Assembly (NCBI GenBank): GCA_030526115.1
Contig: JAUNDK010000017.1
Coordinates: 1 to 38,523 of the forward strand
Direction: 5' to 3'
Source: Clostridia bacterium
Lineage (GTDB): Bacteria > Bacillota > Clostridia > Oscillospirales > Acutalibacteraceae
DNA length: 38,523 bases
The position numbers were made by a program, and so were the translations under genes. The notes beneath the pieces were generated by a model that made no database searches, had not been told where the DNA came from, and saw only the letters and a program-made list of their open reading frames with translations. Each line of letters starts with the position of its first letter. The first letter of the stretch is position 1. Shown here piece by piece: positions 8,456 through 17,958 of the stretch.

Positions 8456-9306
8456 TTTATACCTGCCTGAAGTTTTGCGGCATTAACAGTATTCTGCATA
8501 AGAGTTGCTATTGTCATTGGTCCTACACCACCCGGAACCGGAGTAATGTAACCTGCAATTTTCTCTGCCTCTTCAAAGTTTACATCTCCGCAGAGTTTGC
8601 CGTCATCCATTCTGTTAATACCGACATCTATTACAACTGCACCCGGCTTAATCATGTCACCTGTTACGAAATTGGGTCTGCCGATAGCCGCTACAAGAAT
8701 ATCCGCATTTGCGCATATTTCTTTGAGATTCTGCGTTTTTGAGTGACAGATTGTTACTGTGGCATTATTGTGAAGAAGAAGCATTGCCATAGGCTTACCT
8801 ACTATGTTGCTTCTGCCGATAACTACGGCATTCTTGCCTGTCATGTCCACACCTGTTGATTTGATAAGCTCGATTACACCTGCAGGAGTGCAGGGAAGGA
8901 AAGAATAGTTTCCTATCATAATCTTACCTACATTAGCCTCGTTAAAAGCATCAACATCCTTATCCGGGCGGATTCTTGCAATAACTGCCTCCTCGTCAAG
9001 TCCCTTCGGAAGTGGAAGCTGACAGAGTATTCCGCTGATTTTCTCATCAGCGTTAAGCTCGTCGATGAGTGCAATAAGCTCCTCCATTTTAGTATCCGCA
9101 GGAAGTCTGTACTCTGCTGAGTAGATTCCGCAGGCCTCACAGGCTCTTTTCTTATTTCTTACATAAACCTGAGAAGCCGGATCATCGCCAACCAGAATTA
9201 CCGCGAGACCACACTCAATTCCATTTTCCTTAAGCTCTGCGACCTCGTTTGCAACACGCTGTTTTACCTCGGCTGATACTGCCTTACCATCAATAATTAC
9301 TGCCAT
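8452..9306 (-). CDS. folD: Bifunctional methylene-THF dehydrogenase/cyclohydrolase FolD
   Basis: Interconverts 5,10-methylene-, methenyl- and 10-formyl-tetrahydrofolate; the 10-formyl-THF feeds the two purine transformylases encoded further right. The catalytic region YVRNKKRACEACGI and the NADP-binding GRSNIVGKPMA are visible, as is the C-terminal PVPGGVGPMTIATLMQNT. An ATG at 9321 overlaps the lgt stop, but the ATG at 9306 (MAVIIDGKAVS) has GAGGAAA nine nucleotides ahead and matches the family start, giving 284 residues. Confidence 0.96.
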   Translation of the reverse strand: MAVIIDGKAVSAEVKQRVANEVAELKENGIECGLAVILVGDDPASQVYVRNKKRACEACGIYSAEYRLPADTKMEELIALIDELNADEKISGILCQLPLPKGLDEEAVIARIRPDKDVDAFNEANVGKIMIGNYSFLPCTPAGVIELIKSTGVDMTGKNAVVIGRSNIVGKPMAMLLLHNNATVTICHSKTQNLKEICANADILVAAIGRPNFVTGDMIKPGAVVIDVGINRMDDGKLCGDVNFEEAEKIAGYITPVPGGVGPMTIATLMQNTVNAAKLQAGIK

Positions 9307-9317
9307 TTTGTATTTCC

Positions 9318-10256
9318 TCATTCTTCAGCATTTTCGCTGTTATCTTTCTCTTCTTTATCTTCCCGGCCATTTGTTAATTCGGGACCGCTTTTTACAACCG
9401 CTTTACCGTTTTCCATGATAATTCCGTTAAGTTCCATTACTTTCTGTGAACCACAACCTGTGAGCGATGTTCTCTTTCTGAATGCAAACAGCATTGCAAG
9501 TCCGGCTATTACCACAACTGCGCTTAACACCTGTGACACTCTGAGACCAATTCCGGGAATAATCAGAGAATCCGTTCTGATACCCTCAAGGAAAAATCTC
9601 TCGATACCATACCAAACAAGGTAAACAAGTACTGTCTGACCATCATATCTTCTGAAATATCTTGTGAAAATATGAAGCAGGACAAATCCCAGTAACATCC
9701 ATATGGACTCATATAAAAAACAGGGATGCACAGGCTGACCCAGAGTATTATCCGACACCATTCCCCACGGGAGATCTGTTACAGTACCGAATGCCTCCTG
9801 GTTTACGAAATTGCCCCAGCGGCCTATGCTCTGGCCTATACAGAAACCAACAACCGTCAGATCAAGACATGCAAAGGTGCTCAGCTTTCTGAATTTACAG
9901 GTTAAACCGCCACCTAAAAGTCCACCGATTATACCACCGTAAATAGCGAGACCGCCCTCTTTTATGTTGAGAATTTCAACCGGATTGTTCCAGTATTTAT
10001 CCCCGGGATAAAAGATGACATAGTATAATCTTGCACCGATGATTCCGCATACAAGTCCCACCAGAATTCCGTCAAGAAATCTGTCAGGATCTACATTTGC
10101 CTTAGCAGACATTTTCAGTCCGTAAAGCACGGCAAGTATAAAACCACAGGCTATGATAATTCCATACCACTGAATGCTGAAACCGCCAATGGAAAATGCG
10201 GTTGTATTTACTGTAAAATTCAGACCAAGTTTCGGAAAAGTAATTACATGCTCCAT
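9318..10256 (-). CDS. lgt: Phosphatidylglycerol-prolipoprotein diacylglyceryl transferase
   Basis: Polytopic membrane enzyme that attaches diacylglycerol to the lipobox cysteine of prolipoproteins. Several hydrophobic segments are visible, with the conserved IIGARLYYVIF, the GGLAIYGGIIGG loop and the signature GRWGNFVNQEAFG. The cytoplasmic tail (last ~40 residues) is very acidic and lysine-rich (GREDKEEKDNSENAEE), longer than in many homologues. The gene is 3 nt after yfmH and its stop codon overlaps a folD in-frame ATG. Confidence 0.96.
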   Translation of the reverse strand: MEHVITFPKLGLNFTVNTTAFSIGGFSIQWYGIIIACGFILAVLYGLKMSAKANVDPDRFLDGILVGLVCGIIGARLYYVIFYPGDKYWNNPVEILNIKEGGLAIYGGIIGGLLGGGLTCKFRKLSTFACLDLTVVGFCIGQSIGRWGNFVNQEAFGTVTDLPWGMVSDNTLGQPVHPCFLYESIWMLLGFVLLHIFTRYFRRYDGQTVLVYLVWYGIERFFLEGIRTDSLIIPGIGLRVSQVLSAVVVIAGLAMLFAFRKRTSLTGCGSQKVMELNGIIMENGKAVVKSGPELTNGREDKEEKDNSENAEE

Positions 10257-10259
10257 TGT

Positions 10260-11570
10260 TTATTCTCCCTCTGATTTGAGTTCTTCCGAAGGAAGAATAA
10301 CACTGAGAACAGCTCTGTCTTCTCTCATGAGTTCATCAAGCTTGTTCTGAACATCCTCGAGGGTAATCTCGGCAAAACTGTCTATATATCTGAATAATTC
10401 TCTGCCACTGAAACCAAGTGTAACAATGGAATTTGCAATTGCAGATGAACTGTTGAGTCCCTGAATGTTTGCACCGTAAAGTGATTTTTTCGCAACCTCG
10501 AAATCATCCTGAGAAATACCTTCTTCACGAAGGAATTTAATCTCCCTGAGAATTTCTTCAGCAACACGCTTTGGATCTCTCGATTCTCCGCCGAACATGG
10601 TGCATGCAAATCCGTCACCTTCAAAGAATTCGTAGCTGAAGCTTGCCTCGTTGATGAGTTCCTCATTGTAAAGCTTTAAGAACAGCGGACTTGCATCCGA
10701 AGCGATAATCTCGAGAAGAATCTCTGTTGTTGCAATGTCCTTTTCACTCTGGAATCCGCCTGAAACATTCTCCTTGAATCCGAACTGGAAAAGAGGCATG
10801 GCAACGGAAAATTTCTGCTCGATATACGGCTTTACAATTGTATCTGGCTCTTCCTCGAAGATTCTCTCTATTGTTACATCTTCACTCTTTTTGAGAACCC
10901 TGTCACAGATTTCAAGCACCTCATCAGGATTTACATTACCTGCAAGAACAAGTGTCATGTTGTTGAGATTGTAGAAGGTATTGTAACAGCTGTAAAGAAG
11001 TTCAGGTGTAATCTGAGCTATGCTCTCAACAGTACCGCAAACATCCTTTTTTACAGGGTGATTATGGTACATGCACTCCAGCATGTTGAACATTACTCTC
11101 CAGCCCGGTTCATCATCATACATCTTGATTTCCTGACCGATGATGCCCTGCTCTTTGGCAACAGTTTCCGCTGTGAAATAGGGATCCTGAACAAAATCAA
11201 GGAGAATCTCAAGATTTTCGTTTACCCTCTCCGCACAGGAGAAGAGGTAACAGGTTTTGTCAAAGCTTGTGAAAGCATTTGCATTCGCACCTGTTTTTGC
11301 GTAACGCTCGAAGGCGTCACCCTGCTCGCTCTCAAACATTTTGTGCTCAAGATAGTGGGCGATTCCGTCAGGCACATTCGTAATACTCTCCTCATCACTT
11401 CTTTTGAATGAGGAATCTATGGAACCGTAGTGAGTTCCGAAAATCGCATATGTGGTTCTGAACTTTGTTTTTGGATATATGGTTATTTCGAGTCCGCTTT
11501 CGTGGTGGCAGGTATAGTAGTAATCTCCTGTTCTGGGGGACTCAACTTTTCTCAGTCTCTTATCATTCAT
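10260..11570 (-). CDS. yfmH: M16 family metallopeptidase, YfmH-like (active subunit)
   Basis: Pitrilysin-family zinc peptidase of 436 residues. The zinc motif HxxEH is intact as HYLEH (residues 72-76). It is paired with the next gene upstream (11572-12834), which lacks that motif, as in the Bacillus YmfF/YmfH pair that current annotation links to EF-P aminopentanol modification. The substrate here is unknown. No signal peptide is seen, so it is probably cytoplasmic. The ribosome-binding site AGGAGAGGA lies in the end of the preceding gene. Confidence 0.85.
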   Translation of the reverse strand: MNDKRLRKVESPRTGDYYYTCHHESGLEITIYPKTKFRTTYAIFGTHYGSIDSSFKRSDEESITNVPDGIAHYLEHKMFESEQGDAFERYAKTGANANAFTSFDKTCYLFSCAERVNENLEILLDFVQDPYFTAETVAKEQGIIGQEIKMYDDEPGWRVMFNMLECMYHNHPVKKDVCGTVESIAQITPELLYSCYNTFYNLNNMTLVLAGNVNPDEVLEICDRVLKKSEDVTIERIFEEEPDTIVKPYIEQKFSVAMPLFQFGFKENVSGGFQSEKDIATTEILLEIIASDASPLFLKLYNEELINEASFSYEFFEGDGFACTMFGGESRDPKRVAEEILREIKFLREEGISQDDFEVAKKSLYGANIQGLNSSSAIANSIVTLGFSGRELFRYIDSFAEITLEDVQNKLDELMREDRAVLSVILPSEELKSEGE

Positions 11571-11571
11571 T

Positions 11572-12834
11572 TCAGTCCTCTCCTTTCAGAACATATACTG
11601 TATCCAGCTGAACCTTTCTTGCCGCCTCAATAACATCTATTCTTGTAATATCATCAACGAGGACCGCCATCTCCTCAGGAGTATATACGTTATTGTTAAA
11701 GACCTGATTCATGTACCAGACCTCCATACCATAAAGGGAATCTCCTATGGACTTGTAGCCGTTGAGCATTGCAAGTTTTGCATAATGAAGATCGGTTTCT
11801 GTAAATTTGCCGTCTTTCATATCCTGAAGCTGGTTGAGAATAGCCTCTCTTGCAGCATCGATATTTTTGGTCTGAACACCCGACTCTACAAACATTGCAC
11901 CCTTCACATCGGTCACTCTTGAACCGCAGTAATAGCAGAGGCTCATTTTTTCACGGACATTCATAAAGAGCTTGGAACTGGCAGTTCCGCCAAAAACCGC
12001 ACTCATAAGTTTGGTTGCAAGGCTGTTCTCCTGAGTTACACCCGTTCTGAAGCCCATGACAAGCTTAGACTGCGCAATATCCTGAGTTTCGGCAACATCC
12101 TTCAGTCCGTTTGGCTCAAGGTGGATAATGTTCATAAGATGAACCGGCTCACGGTCGAACTCAAGGTATGACATAAATGTATGACACACAGCGTCAAAGT
12201 CGCAGTCGCCTGATACAAAAAGTTCGATTGTGCACTCTCTCATGAGCTTGACCCATGCATCTATGAGGCTCTGATGTGTAACGGCCCTGACGCTTTTTCT
12301 TGTTCCGTAACGGCTTACGGAAGCAGGCTCTCCCTCATAGAAAATATCGAGGGCACGGCGTTTTGCCCATGATTTTTTATCGTTGTAGTTTGCATCGATA
12401 GTCTCAAGAAGCTGACGGCGTTCCTGATGCAAACTTTCCTCCGGGAATACACACTCATCTGTGATGAGTGGGTCAAATACAGCGGAGCATATAAGATTTG
12501 TAAGCTCTTTTGCCACATCTTCTCCCTCAAAGGCATATTTGTTCGAAATACCCGATGCGGCTACTGTAAGCACCTGATTATCACCGATTTTAGCAAGCCC
12601 TGAAGAAAGACTTGCACCGTAAAGCGAGCACAGGTAACGGCTCAGACTGCGATAATCGGGATACTGCTTTGTTACTCTGGAAATGATTGACGGCAGAAGT
12701 GCATTGCATGCGGCGTACTCTTTGCGAAGCGGTACTATCATGTTTACACTTATACGCATTGTCTTGAATTTAGGATCTATAAGATTTCTTGCGGTAATGT
12801 TTTCCCCAAGTTTCTTAATTTTTATTTTTGGCAT
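11572..12834 (-). CDS. yfmF: M16 family protein, YfmF-like (non-catalytic partner)
   Basis: A 420-residue protein of the insulinase/M16 fold. The region where HxxEH should be (about residues 40-60, RKEYAACNALLPSIISRV) has no such motif, so it is likely the inactive half of a heterodimer with the downstream YfmH-like peptidase. The C-terminal half has M16 features such as FGGTASSKLFMNVREKMSLCYY. It is the first gene of the long operon ending with recN, with AAGGAAG ahead of its ATG. The EF-P modification link is family-level annotation, not something shown here. Confidence 0.82.
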   Translation of the reverse strand: MPKIKIKKLGENITARNLIDPKFKTMRISVNMIVPLRKEYAACNALLPSIISRVTKQYPDYRSLSRYLCSLYGASLSSGLAKIGDNQVLTVAASGISNKYAFEGEDVAKELTNLICSAVFDPLITDECVFPEESLHQERRQLLETIDANYNDKKSWAKRRALDIFYEGEPASVSRYGTRKSVRAVTHQSLIDAWVKLMRECTIELFVSGDCDFDAVCHTFMSYLEFDREPVHLMNIIHLEPNGLKDVAETQDIAQSKLVMGFRTGVTQENSLATKLMSAVFGGTASSKLFMNVREKMSLCYYCGSRVTDVKGAMFVESGVQTKNIDAAREAILNQLQDMKDGKFTETDLHYAKLAMLNGYKSIGDSLYGMEVWYMNQVFNNNVYTPEEMAVLVDDITRIDVIEAARKVQLDTVYVLKGED

Positions 12835-12864
12835 AGTTTTTCTTCCTTAATTGCATTTAAGCTC

Positions 12865-12883
12865 GGGAAAGATATACTTTCCC
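12865..12883 (-). other. Stem-loop at the 5' end of the yfmF-recN transcript
   Basis: A perfect 7-bp stem (GGGAAAG TATAT CTTTCCC) lies just after the predicted transcription start and before the yfmF ribosome-binding site. It could stabilise the 5' end of the long mRNA. No U-run follows, so it is not a terminator. Confidence 0.4.
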
Positions 12884-12895
12884 ATATTTCAAAAT

Positions 12896-12901
12896 ATTAT
12901 A
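12896..12901 (-). promoter_or_regulatory. Probable -10 box of the yfmF-recN operon
   Basis: A perfect TATAAT lies 61 nt upstream of the yfmF ATG. The sequence 17 nt further upstream (TTTTAT) is a poor -35 match, so an activator or upstream AT-rich element may help; the surrounding ~100 bp are very AT-rich. Confidence 0.45.
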
Positions 12902-13005
12902 GCATAACGACATCTATAATAAAAGTAAAAAATGTATAAATTCACGGAATATACACACAAATATACATTGTGAATAAAATTACCTTTTGATTTAGTTGAA
13001 CTTGA

Positions 13006-13044
13006 ATATAAAAAGACCGCCTGCGGTTTAATCCGCAAGCGGTC
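13006..13044 (-). terminator. Terminator of the purine operon
   Basis: Directly after the AICAR transformylase gene the minus strand forms a long near-perfect hairpin (GACCGCTTGCGG/CCGCAGGCGGTC with one G-U pair, 13015-13044) followed by TTTTTATATT. Confidence 0.92.
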
Positions 13045-13064
13045 GATATTAAACAGTTTATATA

Positions 13065-14246
13065 TTAATGGTGGAAAAGTCTGATGCCTGTGAATGCCAT
13101 TGTGATGCCGTACTTGTCAGCTGTCTCAATAACATTGTCATCACGGATAGATCCGCCCGGCTCAACAATGTACTCAACACCGGACTTTCTTGCTCTCTCA
13201 ACGTTATCACCGAATGGGAAGAATGCATCGGAACCAACTGTTACGCCCTTCATGCCATCGAGCCATGCTCTCTTCTCTTCTGCTGTGAATACGGATGGCT
13301 GCTCTGTGAAGAAGTTCTGCCAGTTGCCGTCTGCAACAACATCAAGATACTCGTCACCGATGTAAACATCGATGGTGTTGTCTCTGTCTGCACGTCTGAT
13401 GCCAGGCTTGAATGGGAGTTCAAGAACCTTTGGGCACTGACGGAGATACCAGTTGTCTGCCTTGTTACCTGCGAGACGTGTGCAGTGAACTCTGGACTGC
13501 TGGCCTGCACCGATACCGATAGCCTGACCATCCTTTACATAGCAAACGGAGTTGGACTGAGTGTACTTGAGTGTGATGAGGGAAACAATCATGTCTCTCA
13601 TAACCTCTTCGCTCATGTTGTTTGCCTTTGTAACAATGTTTGCATAAAGCTCAGGGTTAGCGAGGTCGAGCTCGTTTCTGCCCTGCTCGAATGTGATACC
13701 GAATACATCCTTGTGCTCGATTGGCTGTGGTACATACTCAGGATCAATCTCAACTACATTGTAGTTGCCGTTCTTCTTGGAACGGAGAATCTCGAGAGCC
13801 TCGTCTGTGTAGCCCGGAGCGATGATACCGTCGGAAACCTCTCTCTTAATGATAAGAGCTGTCTCTTTATCACATACATCTGAGAGAGCTGCCCAGTCAC
13901 CGTAGGAGGACATTCTGTCAGCACCTCTTGCACGGGCGTAAGCTGTTGCGATTGGTGAAAGCTCGAGGTCATCAACAAAATAAATCTTCTTGAGTGTGTC
14001 GCTCATAGGAATACCGAGAGCTGCGCCTGCTGGAGAAACATGCTTGAAGGATGCTGCTGCAGGAAGACCTGTTGCCTTCTTGAGCTCACGAACGAGCTGC
14101 CATGAGTTGAAAGCATCCATGAAGTTGATGTAGCCCGGCTTACCGTTGAGAACCTTGATTGGAAGTTCTCTGCCATCGTTTACGAAAATCTTGGATGGCT
14201 TCTGGTTAGGGTTACAGCCATACTTGAGTTCGAGTTCTTTTGCCAT
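13065..14246 (-). CDS. purH: AICAR transformylase (PurH transformylase domain only)
   Basis: Transfers a formyl group from 10-formyl-THF to AICAR, the ninth step of purine synthesis. The 393-residue protein corresponds to the C-terminal domain of the usual ~510-residue bifunctional PurH. The catalytic Lys-His pair is Lys68-His69 (AASFKHVSPAG), and the N-terminal MGS-like IMP cyclohydrolase domain is absent. The missing activity is supplied by the purO-type gene just upstream. The protein begins with MAKELELKYGCNPNQKPS, which is the start of the transformylase domain, so this is a natural stand-alone form and not a truncation. It is the last gene of the operon. Confidence 0.93.
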   Translation of the reverse strand: MAKELELKYGCNPNQKPSKIFVNDGRELPIKVLNGKPGYINFMDAFNSWQLVRELKKATGLPAAASFKHVSPAGAALGIPMSDTLKKIYFVDDLELSPIATAYARARGADRMSSYGDWAALSDVCDKETALIIKREVSDGIIAPGYTDEALEILRSKKNGNYNVVEIDPEYVPQPIEHKDVFGITFEQGRNELDLANPELYANIVTKANNMSEEVMRDMIVSLITLKYTQSNSVCYVKDGQAIGIGAGQQSRVHCTRLAGNKADNWYLRQCPKVLELPFKPGIRRADRDNTIDVYIGDEYLDVVADGNWQNFFTEQPSVFTAEEKRAWLDGMKGVTVGSDAFFPFGDNVERARKSGVEYIVEPGGSIRDDNVIETADKYGITMAFTGIRLFHH

Positions 14247-14276
14247 TGTTAGTTACCTCACTTTGTGTAAATAAGA

Positions 14277-14990
14277 TTACTGATTCTTGTTGATGATTCT
14301 TGTCTCTGTCTCGCCTGTCTCAAGATTGATGAATCTTGTGAAGAGAGAAACCTTGTTGTCCTCGTTGAGATTTGTCCAGAGTGTATCTGTGAACTCATCG
14401 ATGTTGCCCTTGATTGTGATTCTCTCAGGCTCACCCTCGAAGGATGGGATTCTTGGGTTGCCGTCACACTTGTATGTGTGGATGAAGTGACCGATACCAG
14501 GCTGAGCCATGTACTCGAAGAACTGTCTCTCGTGGAAGTTCGGGTTACCCTCGCTGGACTTGAGGATGGAGAGCTTGTAATCGAATGTGCCGTTGTTTCT
14601 TACAACAACACCGCTGATTCTTGGTGTATAGTTTGGCTCGTCAGGCTCGTAGCATCTTGTTCTGAGGGCATCCTCAAATGTCTTGCCTTCCTTGAGGAAG
14701 TCATAAACTGTATCTGTCTGGTCACCATTTGTTACAACAGTTGTGTCACCTAAAACTCTTACAGGAGCGTAGATAACGAGGGATGGGTCGGAAAGCTTTG
14801 CAGGATCGAAAGCCTCTGTTCTGATACCGCCCTCCTGCTCTACGAATACTCTGTTACGGGAGTTTACGCTTCTGCCCATGATGAAATATCCGATTACAGC
14901 ATACTTACCGCACTCGCTTGTGCCGATGATGATGCCACGGCCCGGATAGGAATTATTCTTGAGTTCACATGCAATGCACTTTGTTTCCAT
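14277..14990 (-). CDS. purO: IMP cyclohydrolase, archaeal PurO type
   Basis: Closes FAICAR to IMP, the last step of purine synthesis. The 237-residue protein resembles the Ntn-hydrolase-fold cyclohydrolase first described in methanogens. Recognisable stretches are NSYPGRGIIIGTS, YFIMGRSVNSRNRVF and ERQFFEYMAQPGIGHFIHTYKCDGNP. It is unrelated to the MGS-like cyclohydrolase domain of bacterial PurH. It lies between purN and the single-domain AICAR transformylase, so the two last steps are encoded by adjacent separate genes. The ribosome-binding site is GTGAGG. Confidence 0.9.
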   Translation of the reverse strand: METKCIACELKNNSYPGRGIIIGTSECGKYAVIGYFIMGRSVNSRNRVFVEQEGGIRTEAFDPAKLSDPSLVIYAPVRVLGDTTVVTNGDQTDTVYDFLKEGKTFEDALRTRCYEPDEPNYTPRISGVVVRNNGTFDYKLSILKSSEGNPNFHERQFFEYMAQPGIGHFIHTYKCDGNPRIPSFEGEPERITIKGNIDEFTDTLWTNLNEDNKVSLFTRFINLETGETETRIINKNQ

Positions 14991-15011
14991 TGTTATATAT
15001 CCTCACAAATA

Positions 15012-15638
15012 TTATTCTTTTACAATTACTCTGTTACCGACAACTTCGAGTTTGCCCTGACAGAAAAGTGAAACCGCCTTCGGAAGAATCTTCCACTCAG
15101 CCTCTACCATGATTCTCTTCTGAAGAGTCTCAGGTGTATCGTCATCCATAACAGCTACAGGCTGCTGAATGATGATAGGACCGCCGTCACAGACTTCGTT
15201 TACAAAGTGAACTGTGGCACCGCTGACCTTTACGCCTCTCTCAAGAGCGGCTTCATGAACATGAAGACCGTAGTAACCCTTGCCGCAGAAGGAAGGAATG
15301 AGAGCAGGATGAATATTGATGATTCTGTTCCTGTAAACCTGTGGAACTCTGGAGCTGATGATAGTCATGAAGCCTGCAAGTACCACAACATCGATATTGT
15401 TCTCCTCAAGAACCTCGAGGAGAGCATCGCTGTAATCATCTGTGGAAGCATAGTTCTTTCTTAAAAGAACCTCTGACTTGATATTGTTGTTCTTGGCTCT
15501 CTCGAGAGCATAAGCATCGCTTCGGCTTGCAACTACAAGAGTAATCTTGCCGTTTTCGATTTCGCCACGCTTCTCGGCATCAATGAGAGCCTGAAGGTTT
15601 GTTCCTCCGCCGGAGACTAATACGCCTATGTTTAGCAA
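15012..15638 (-). CDS. purN: Phosphoribosylglycinamide formyltransferase
   Basis: Transfers formyl from 10-formyl-THF to GAR, the third step of purine synthesis. The 208-residue protein has [11 protein letters not shown] near the N-terminus. Its catalytic triad is visible as Asn108, His110 ([11 protein letters not shown]) and Asp151 (EVCDGGPI), equivalent to N106, H108 and D144 of the E. coli enzyme. The start is TTG at 15638, supported by GAGGGGG upstream and by the normal N-terminus [10 protein letters not shown]. It overlaps the end of purM by 7 nt. Confidence 0.95.
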   Translation of the reverse strand: MLNIGVLVSGGGTNLQALIDAEKRGEIENGKITLVVASRSDAYALERAKNNNIKSEVLLRKNYASTDDYSDALLEVLEENNIDVVVLAGFMTIISSRVPQVYRNRIINIHPALIPSFCGKGYYGLHVHEAALERGVKVSGATVHFVNEVCDGGPIIIQQPVAVMDDDTPETLQKRIMVEAEWKILPKAVSLFCQGKLEVVGNRVIVKE

Positions 15639-16669
15639 AGGATTACCCCCTCTTCGCCCTTGACAACCTCACCGAGAACAAATGCCTTCTCGCCTGCAGC
15701 CTCGATTGCTGCAATAGCCTTGTCAGCTGTCTCCGGGGATACTGCCATAACGATACCAACACCCATGTTGAATGTGTTGAACATATCTCTCTCAGGAATG
15801 TTACCTACCTTCTGGAGAAGGTTGAAGATTGGGAGAACAGGAACAGCGGACTTTGTGATCTTAGCTGTGAAGCCCTCTGTCATCATTCTCGGAACGTTCT
15901 CATAGAAACCGCCACCTGTGATGTGGGAAACTGCCTTAACATCAGCAGCCTCGATAGCACCGAGTACGGACTTAACGTAAATCTTTGTTGGTGTGAGAAG
16001 AGCTTCGCCGAGTGTGCAGCCGAGCTCATCATAATAAACCTTGAGGTTCTCCTCTGTAACATCGAATACCTTTCTTACGAGGGAGAAACCGTTGGAGTGA
16101 ACACCGGAAGATGCAATACCGATGATAATATCGCCCTCTGCCATCTTGGAACCGTCGATGATGTCCTTCTTGTCAACAATACCGACATTGAAGCCAGCTA
16201 CATCGTAATCATCAACAGGCATAAGGCCCGGATGCTCTGCTGTCTCACCACCGATGAGTGCGCAGCCTGCCTGAACACAACCCTCAGCAACACCGCCGAC
16301 AATGTCAGCAATCTTCTGTGGGAAGTTCTTACCGCAAGCGATGTAATCGAGGAAGAAGAGTGGCTTTGCACCACAGCAGATAACATCGTTTACACACATT
16401 GCAACAGCATCGATACCGATTGTGTCGTGCTTGTCCATGAGCTGTGCAATCTTAACCTTTGTTCCGCAACCGTCTGTACCGGAAACGAGGATAGGCTCCT
16501 CCATACCTGCCATCTGAGGCTGGAAAAGACCACCGAATCCGCCGATGCCGGAAACACAGCCAGGGATGTTTGTTCTCTTAACGTGCTTTTTCATGAGTTC
16601 AACAGACTCATAACCTGCTGTTACATCTACGCCTGCTGCCTTGTAGGAATCACTGAAACTCTTGCTCAT
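15632..16669 (-). CDS. purM: Phosphoribosylformylglycinamidine cyclo-ligase (AIR synthetase)
   Basis: ATP-dependent ring closure of FGAM to AIR, the fifth step of purine synthesis. The 345-residue protein has the family hallmarks [51 protein letters not shown] and the glycine-rich [14 protein letters not shown]. Length is normal. It follows the M29 peptidase gene by 47 nt and overlaps purN, so it sits inside the operon. Confidence 0.96.
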   Translation of the reverse strand: MSKSFSDSYKAAGVDVTAGYESVELMKKHVKRTNIPGCVSGIGGFGGLFQPQMAGMEEPILVSGTDGCGTKVKIAQLMDKHDTIGIDAVAMCVNDVICCGAKPLFFLDYIACGKNFPQKIADIVGGVAEGCVQAGCALIGGETAEHPGLMPVDDYDVAGFNVGIVDKKDIIDGSKMAEGDIIIGIASSGVHSNGFSLVRKVFDVTEENLKVYYDELGCTLGEALLTPTKIYVKSVLGAIEAADVKAVSHITGGGFYENVPRMMTEGFTAKITKSAVPVLPIFNLLQKVGNIPERDMFNTFNMGVGIVMAVSPETADKAIAAIEAAGEKAFVLGEVVKGEEGVILC

Positions 16670-16716
16670 AATAATTCTTTCCTTATCTTTAATATATTAT
16701 AATAATGATTTGTCAA

Positions 16717-17946
16717 TCAGAATGCCCACTCGCCGTTTCTGAATACAGGAACGACTGTGCCGTCTTCTTTATAACCGTCGATGTTCATGTCAGCGGAACC
16801 GATCATGAAGTCAACGTGAATCATGGACTCGTTTACGCCCATTTCGTGCTGTTCCTCACGGGTAAGACCAATCTTTTCAGGGTCTGCTGTGAAGCCTCTG
16901 CCGAGGGCAACATGGCAGGATGCATTCTCATCAAATAATGTGTTGTAATAGAGAATACCGCTGTTGGAGATTGGGGAATTATGAGGAATGAGTGCGAGCT
17001 CTCCGAGGTAATGGGAGCCTTCATCTGTGGTAATCATTCTGTCGAGCATATCTGCGCCGACCTCTGCATCCCACTCGACTGCTCTGCCGTTCTCGAAGCG
17101 AACCCAGAAATTATCGATAAGCTGTCCCTGATAAGAGAGTGGCTTTGTGGAAACAACCTTGCCGTCTGCAAGATTTCTGTTAGGAGAAGTGAAAACTTCT
17201 TCTGTTGGCATATTCGGATTATAGAAAACACCCTTTTCGTTCTCTTCTCCGCCGCCCTCCCAAGGAGCGTTAGGAATGAGACCGACTGTGAAATCTGTGC
17301 CTAAGCCGTTGTAGTAGTGGAGCTTTGTGAAGTTCATCTCTGTCATCTTCTTTGAGCGGAACTTGAGGTTCTCGTTGTGAACATCCCACTCTGCGACAGG
17401 ATCGTTATCCTTATTAACTCTTACTGTTGCAAGAATTGCATCCCAGAGCATATCCATAGCCTTGCTTGTTCTCTCGCCCGGGAACACCTTCTTTGCCCAC
17501 TTTGCGGAAGGAACAGCGACTATTGTCCACTGGTTCTTGCCGTCCTGAGCATCACGGTACTTCTTGAGTACCTTCTGGCGTGCGATGAGAGTTTTCTGAT
17601 ACTTCTCAACATTTACACCCTTCATTCCGTCCGGGTCATCGGATACGATGTGAATGAGGGCAGGCATCTCGTCAACTGTGTACTTTGCCTTCTCCTCTTC
17701 CCATGCTGGAACCTTGGAGAGAGTTGTGAGGTTCTCGTGTCTGAACTTAAGCTTGGTAGCCTCCTGGAAGCTCCAGTCGATGCGAACCCACTTGGCTCCG
17801 GCTCTGTAAGCCTCTTCCATTACATATTTTGCAAATTCATGCTGGTCAACGCTGACGTTGATGATAACGCCCTGACCCTTCTGAACGTTTACGCCCTGCT
17901 TTACAACAACCTTGGCGTATTTACGAAGAACTGATTTAGAAACCAT
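16717..17946 (-). CDS. M29 family aminopeptidase (AmpS/thermophilic aminopeptidase type)
   Basis: Cytoplasmic metallo-aminopeptidase of 409 residues, the normal length of family M29. C-terminal metal-ligand motifs are present: Glu in GSHYLGELALIP, His in NASCHVALGRG, and His and Asp in MIHVDFMIGS. An N-terminal Rossmann-like half begins at residue ~20 (KGQGVIINVSVDQ). It lies between purE and purM with only 12 nt after purE and a GGAGG ribosome-binding site, so it is cotranscribed with purine genes, to which it has no known biochemical link. It might supply glycine or other amino acids from peptides, but that is speculation. Confidence 0.9.
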   Translation of the reverse strand: MVSKSVLRKYAKVVVKQGVNVQKGQGVIINVSVDQHEFAKYVMEEAYRAGAKWVRIDWSFQEATKLKFRHENLTTLSKVPAWEEEKAKYTVDEMPALIHIVSDDPDGMKGVNVEKYQKTLIARQKVLKKYRDAQDGKNQWTIVAVPSAKWAKKVFPGERTSKAMDMLWDAILATVRVNKDNDPVAEWDVHNENLKFRSKKMTEMNFTKLHYYNGLGTDFTVGLIPNAPWEGGGEENEKGVFYNPNMPTEEVFTSPNRNLADGKVVSTKPLSYQGQLIDNFWVRFENGRAVEWDAEVGADMLDRMITTDEGSHYLGELALIPHNSPISNSGILYYNTLFDENASCHVALGRGFTADPEKIGLTREEQHEMGVNESMIHVDFMIGSADMNIDGYKEDGTVVPVFRNGEWAF

Positions 17947-17958
17947 AATTTCCTCCGA

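Noticed and set aside
13068-13883. Long plus-strand open frame (271 codons) opposite the AICAR transformylase gene
   Set aside because: It is Cys/Val/Leu-rich without any family motif, has no ribosome-binding site and mirrors the codon pattern of the real gene on the other strand.
15599-16702. Plus-strand open frame of 367 codons opposite purM
   Set aside because: Antisense shadow of purM: Cys-rich, no domain, no promoter or ribosome-binding site.
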